The notes beneath the pieces are model-generated. The model ran no database searches. It saw only the letters and a list, made by a program, of their open reading frames with translations, and had not been told where the DNA came from. A program made the position numbers and the translations under genes. Of a stretch of 37,235 nt of DNA, positions 34,567 through 37,235 are shown piece after piece. Source of the stretch: an uncultured Sphingobacteriales bacterium. GTDB taxonomy: Bacteria > Bacteroidota > Bacteroidia > Chitinophagales > Chitinophagaceae. Location: contig CALKHN010000017.1 in the NCBI GenBank assembly GCA_937991535.1, positions 1 to 37,235 of the forward strand, written 5' to 3'. The stretch's first letter is position 1. Each line of letters opens with the position of its first letter.

Positions 34567-35652
34567 TTAGTCCGGGAATAGCGTTTTATCAATATTTGGG
34601 ATGATCCGGAGGGCATTTTTGTAATATATTTTTTTGAGAATGGCATCGGGAAGGCCCATTCCGTACATCCGCCAGAAGGCATGGTATTTTTTGTGGTAAG
34701 GAAAATATTCATCTTCCGTTTCCAAAACCCTGAAATATGTAGTGTATTCTTCCGGTACCCAGCTATCCTTGCCAAACATGATCCTGTTCTGGTATTTTTC
34801 AAAAAAATGTTTGGCGGCCCGGGGCTGTCTGCCCAATTCGGCAATGACAGCACCAAATTCAATCATCATATTTGGCATTTCGTTCAATAAGCTGCCCAAT
34901 TTGCCCAAATCATTAGGATACCATCCAAAATGAGCTGCGATAAAGATAGTGGAAGGATGTTTTTTAAACATGCGGTGTTGCTCAGCAATCAATTGTTCCC
35001 ATGGCTCGGGGTCATTGGCTTCTCTTTTTCTGCGGGGATGTGTAACCAGTTCCAGCCAGCGTTCATTGTGCTTATCCACCGGATCCCAAAAGGGTTTGGG
35101 GTCGGCGGTATGAATGAGCACGGGAATTTTCAATGCTCCGCACTTTTCCCATATCGCGTCTAACCGGGAATCGTCTATGGCTACCCGTTTGCCATCTTTA
35201 TCTGTTACTGAAAATCCCAGGTTTTTGAATATTTTTAAACCATTGGCGCCATTTTTTACATCAGTCTCTAATTGATTTACCGCATTGGCTGTCCAGCCGG
35301 CTTCTCCTATGCCCTTAAAATCGATATTGGCAAATACAATAAATCGTTTGGGCGATTTGCTGCGGATACTTTTTGTCATCTCTTCCAGCCTGCTGCCATT
35401 GCCGCCGCTGAGGTTTACCATTACTGCCATATTCAGTTTATCCATATCCGTAAGCAGGCCTGGAATGGCTTGTTCCGACAGGTTCCATTGGTGATTGTGA
35501 ACATCAATAAAAGGAAATTTTGCTTTGGTTACAATATGCTCCGGCACTTTAAGCGTGGACACCGGGTCGTATTTTTCAAAATCCATGGTTTTTTGCTGGG
35601 CAAACAGCGAGGCTGAACAACAGAACAAAACAATAAAGCTGATCTTTTTCAT
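34567..35652 (-). CDS. Exported amidohydrolase (Amidohydro_2, TIM barrel)
   Basis: 361 residues with signal peptide (MKKISFIVLFCCSASLFAQQ). FPFIDVHNHQW holds the HxH, GANGLKIFKNLGF the barrel core, PVLIHTADPKPFW a metal-ligand His, FIAAHFGWYPNDL another, and RIMFGKDSW the catalytic Asp. The family includes decarboxylases and lactonases. The substrate is unknown. It starts 21 nt after the beta-lactamase-like gene, so the two form an operon. Confidence 0.9.
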   Translation of the reverse strand: MKKISFIVLFCCSASLFAQQKTMDFEKYDPVSTLKVPEHIVTKAKFPFIDVHNHQWNLSEQAIPGLLTDMDKLNMAVMVNLSGGNGSRLEEMTKSIRSKSPKRFIVFANIDFKGIGEAGWTANAVNQLETDVKNGANGLKIFKNLGFSVTDKDGKRVAIDDSRLDAIWEKCGALKIPVLIHTADPKPFWDPVDKHNERWLELVTHPRRKREANDPEPWEQLIAEQHRMFKKHPSTIFIAAHFGWYPNDLGKLGSLLNEMPNMMIEFGAVIAELGRQPRAAKHFFEKYQNRIMFGKDSWVPEEYTTYFRVLETEDEYFPYHKKYHAFWRMYGMGLPDAILKKIYYKNALRIIPNIDKTLFPD

Positions 35653-35673
35653 GCTATTGGAATTAATAAGAGG

Positions 35674-36966
35674 TCAATCAGTAAGCGCCTGGTAAGCCAG
35701 TACTTTAAACTTTTCATGGATGTCGCCATGACTATTGGGATACAACTGCAAAAAGAATTGCGCCACCATTTTTTCTTTAGGATCAATCCAGTATGAAGAA
35801 CTGAACATGCCACCCCAGCTATACGAGCCCTGGGGACGGGGAGAAAAGGCACTGCCTTTTTCCGTTACTACTTCAAAGCCCAATCCAAATGCATTGCCGC
35901 GGCCCAATGTCAGGTCCCCGATTTGGTTACTGGTCATCATACGAATGGTATTGCGTGATAATATTTGCTTGCCATTATACACACCATTGTTCAACAACAT
36001 TTGCATAAAAATAGTATAATCGTAAGCAGTGGACGACAACCCGCCCCCTCCTGAAAAATAAGTACCGTTCATTTTAGGATAATCGGAATAAAATGTTCCG
36101 CTAATATCCATGGTTTCCGGGGCTTTTTTGATGTGCTTGCTGTCATCTTCTGTATACAGCGTGGCCAGACGATTTTGTTTATCCGCAGGCAGGTAAAACC
36201 AGGTATCCTTCATGCCCAGGGGTTCAAAGATCCTTTTTTTAAAAAATTGATCCAGGTTTGTGCCGGATACAACTTCCACTAAGTAGCCGAGCAGGTCGGT
36301 ATTCAGACCGTAAGTAAATTTTTCTCCGGGCTGATGCGCCAAAGGCAATGGTCCTAATTTTTTCATGATATCGCCCAGCTTTATCCTGTTTACGCCAATG
36401 CCGGCCACAATACCTGCTTTTGCATAAATGGCGTTAAAAGCTTTGCTGCCTATTTGCGCATAGTGGATACCCGAAGTGTGGGTAAGCAACTGGCGAATGG
36501 TTATCTCCGATTTGGCAGGAACAGTGGTATAGGTGGTGTCGGATTCGTTGAATGTATCCAGCACTACCGGGTTTTTAAATTCAGGTATGTATTTACTGAT
36601 GGCATCGTCCAGCAAAAATTTACCTTCCTCATACAGCATCATTACCGCCACACTGGTTACAGCTTTGGTTTGTGAAGCGATACGCATGATGGCGTCTTTG
36701 GCCAAAGGTTTTTTCGATAAAACATCATCGTATCCCAGCCCCTTGTGGTACACAATTTTTCCATTGCGTGCAATAAGTGCCGTAGCGCCATTGATCCAGC
36801 CGCTGTCTATATATTGCTGTATTAGCAAATCAATCCTTTTTAACCTTTCTTCAGAAACCTGTACGGATGCAGGCGGGGCTCTTTGTAATGTTTGGGAGAA
36901 TGATGCAGTACATACTGAAATAAAAAAAAACAGAAGTATTGTGTTACGGGTGAACGATCTTATCAT
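35674..36966 (-). CDS. Exported serine hydrolase (beta-lactamase/PBP class C fold)
   Basis: 430 residues from the ATG at 36966, which gives the signal peptide IRSFTRNTILLFFFISVCTASFSQ; an ATG 18 nt earlier is less likely. The SxxK motif is SQTK (Ser98 and Lys101 from this start). TYGLNTDLLGYLVEVVSG aligns with the Tyr motif, and LLTHTSGIHY and GGGGLSSTAYDY are typical of PF00144 esterase/peptidase members. Likely an exported esterase or D-aminopeptidase rather than an antibiotic-resistance enzyme. First gene of a two-gene unit with the amidohydrolase. Confidence 0.92.
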   Translation of the reverse strand: MIRSFTRNTILLFFFISVCTASFSQTLQRAPPASVQVSEERLKRIDLLIQQYIDSGWINGATALIARNGKIVYHKGLGYDDVLSKKPLAKDAIMRIASQTKAVTSVAVMMLYEEGKFLLDDAISKYIPEFKNPVVLDTFNESDTTYTTVPAKSEITIRQLLTHTSGIHYAQIGSKAFNAIYAKAGIVAGIGVNRIKLGDIMKKLGPLPLAHQPGEKFTYGLNTDLLGYLVEVVSGTNLDQFFKKRIFEPLGMKDTWFYLPADKQNRLATLYTEDDSKHIKKAPETMDISGTFYSDYPKMNGTYFSGGGGLSSTAYDYTIFMQMLLNNGVYNGKQILSRNTIRMMTSNQIGDLTLGRGNAFGLGFEVVTEKGSAFSPRPQGSYSWGGMFSSSYWIDPKEKMVAQFFLQLYPNSHGDIHEKFKVLAYQALTD

Positions 36967-37189
36967 ATAAAATGGTATTGGCATTTGAAGGATGAAAGAT
37001 AAGATTTTTGGAAGAACCGAAGAATGCCCGAAGATTGGAAAATCTGAAATTCGAAAGGGGATTAAATGATGAGCTCATATTGAAATGGATCTTTCTGTAC
37101 CTGAAACCTGTTACTTGCAACCTGCACAACCGGTACCATGCAACCTGCAACTTGCAACCCGGACCAATCTCAAATTTAAAATTTCAAAT
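36967..37189. other. AT-rich upstream region with short repeats, ending in ATTTCAAAT
   Basis: No gene supported. It contains several copies of TGCAAC/CTGCAAC-like words (about 37110-37160). Its last nine bases (37181-37189) are the direct repeat that also lies at 47-55. Confidence 0.6.
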
Positions 37190-37235
37190 CATTAGTGTCC
37201 GGTAAAAATACTTGATTGATAAATTAAAAGGAGGC
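37190..37235 (+). mobile_element. First 46 nt of an IS4-like insertion sequence
   Basis: CATTAGTGTCCGGTAAAAAT (37190-37209) matches the inverted end at the left window edge in 18 of 20 bases and the intact IS's left terminal repeat in 16 of 20. The AT-rich leader with GGAGGC at the edge resembles a transposase 5' side. The rest lies outside the window. Confidence 0.7.

Noticed and set aside
1..37235. Composite transposon bounded by the two edge IS ends
   Set aside because: In a composite transposon the target duplication lies outside the IS copies; here the matching 9-mers lie inside.
1..37235. tRNA, rRNA or a named riboswitch
   Set aside because: I saw no tRNA cloverleaf, rRNA core sequence or riboswitch consensus on either strand by eye.

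Overview
The window looks like chromosomal or extrachromosomal DNA of a Bacteroidota bacterium, most likely family Chitinophagaceae (inference from gene content, not tested). It has paired YD/RHS wall-type proteins, a MOB_P-type mobilizable island of the Bacteroidetes kind, a TlpA-like thioredoxin fragment, a DUF1080 hydrolase, a DUF5606 protein, a CxPxR sulfatase and a TAnnTTTG-type -7 box at the ars operon.

Layout. 1-46: end of an insertion sequence. 69-9576 (+): a three- to four-gene RHS/Tc-like secretion-and-toxin locus. It holds a TcB/SpvB-like large protein with an apparent 1-nt frameshift near 206, a small secreted protein, a DUF6443/RHS protein with a swappable C-terminal domain carrying a clan-CD-like His-Gly/Cys pair, and an AT-rich exported orphan that may be its partner. 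10081-17644 (-): a mobilizable island with a membrane accessory protein, relaxase, relaxosome RHH protein, oriT-like inverted repeats, an orphan, a primase-like protein, a HTH protein, a large orphan, a nucleotidyltransferase/DUF6922 toxin-antitoxin pair and a 5'-truncated tyrosine integrase. 17638-18320 (-): a scar of three abutting gene fragments (integrase, TlpA thioredoxin, AAA ATPase).

18625-24219 (+): ordinary chromosomal-type genes: OmpA lipoprotein, transglutaminase-like protein, sulfatase, DinB protein and a Tat-exported TIM-barrel isomerase. 24325-25747: an intact IS4-family (DUF4372) element with near-perfect terminal repeats and a target duplication. 25776-28912 (-): an arsenic locus with arsR, a heavily decayed arsM, a DinB protein, an ACR3 arsenite pump and a metallophosphoesterase. 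A duplicated ArsR operator and a terminator behind arsR split it into two transcription units. 29145-36966 (-): SF1 helicase with an octanucleotide tandem repeat just upstream, a DUF1080 gene broken by one in-frame stop, an M3 peptidase, a DUF5606 protein, an amidohydrolase and a serine beta-lactamase-like hydrolase. 37190-37235: start of an insertion sequence.

The most unusual large-scale observation is that both window ends lie exactly 46 nt inside IS4-like termini that match each other in 18 of 20 bases, and that both are bordered internally by the same 9-bp string ATTTCAAAT. That is what is expected if the window is a contig whose two ends flank one and the same IS copy, i.e. a circular molecule of about 37 kb plus the IS, or a circularised/tandem structure. 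The second theme is decay: at least five genes (RHS protein 1, TlpA, ATPase, arsM, DUF1080) carry truncations, frameshifts or stops that can be read directly from the sequence.
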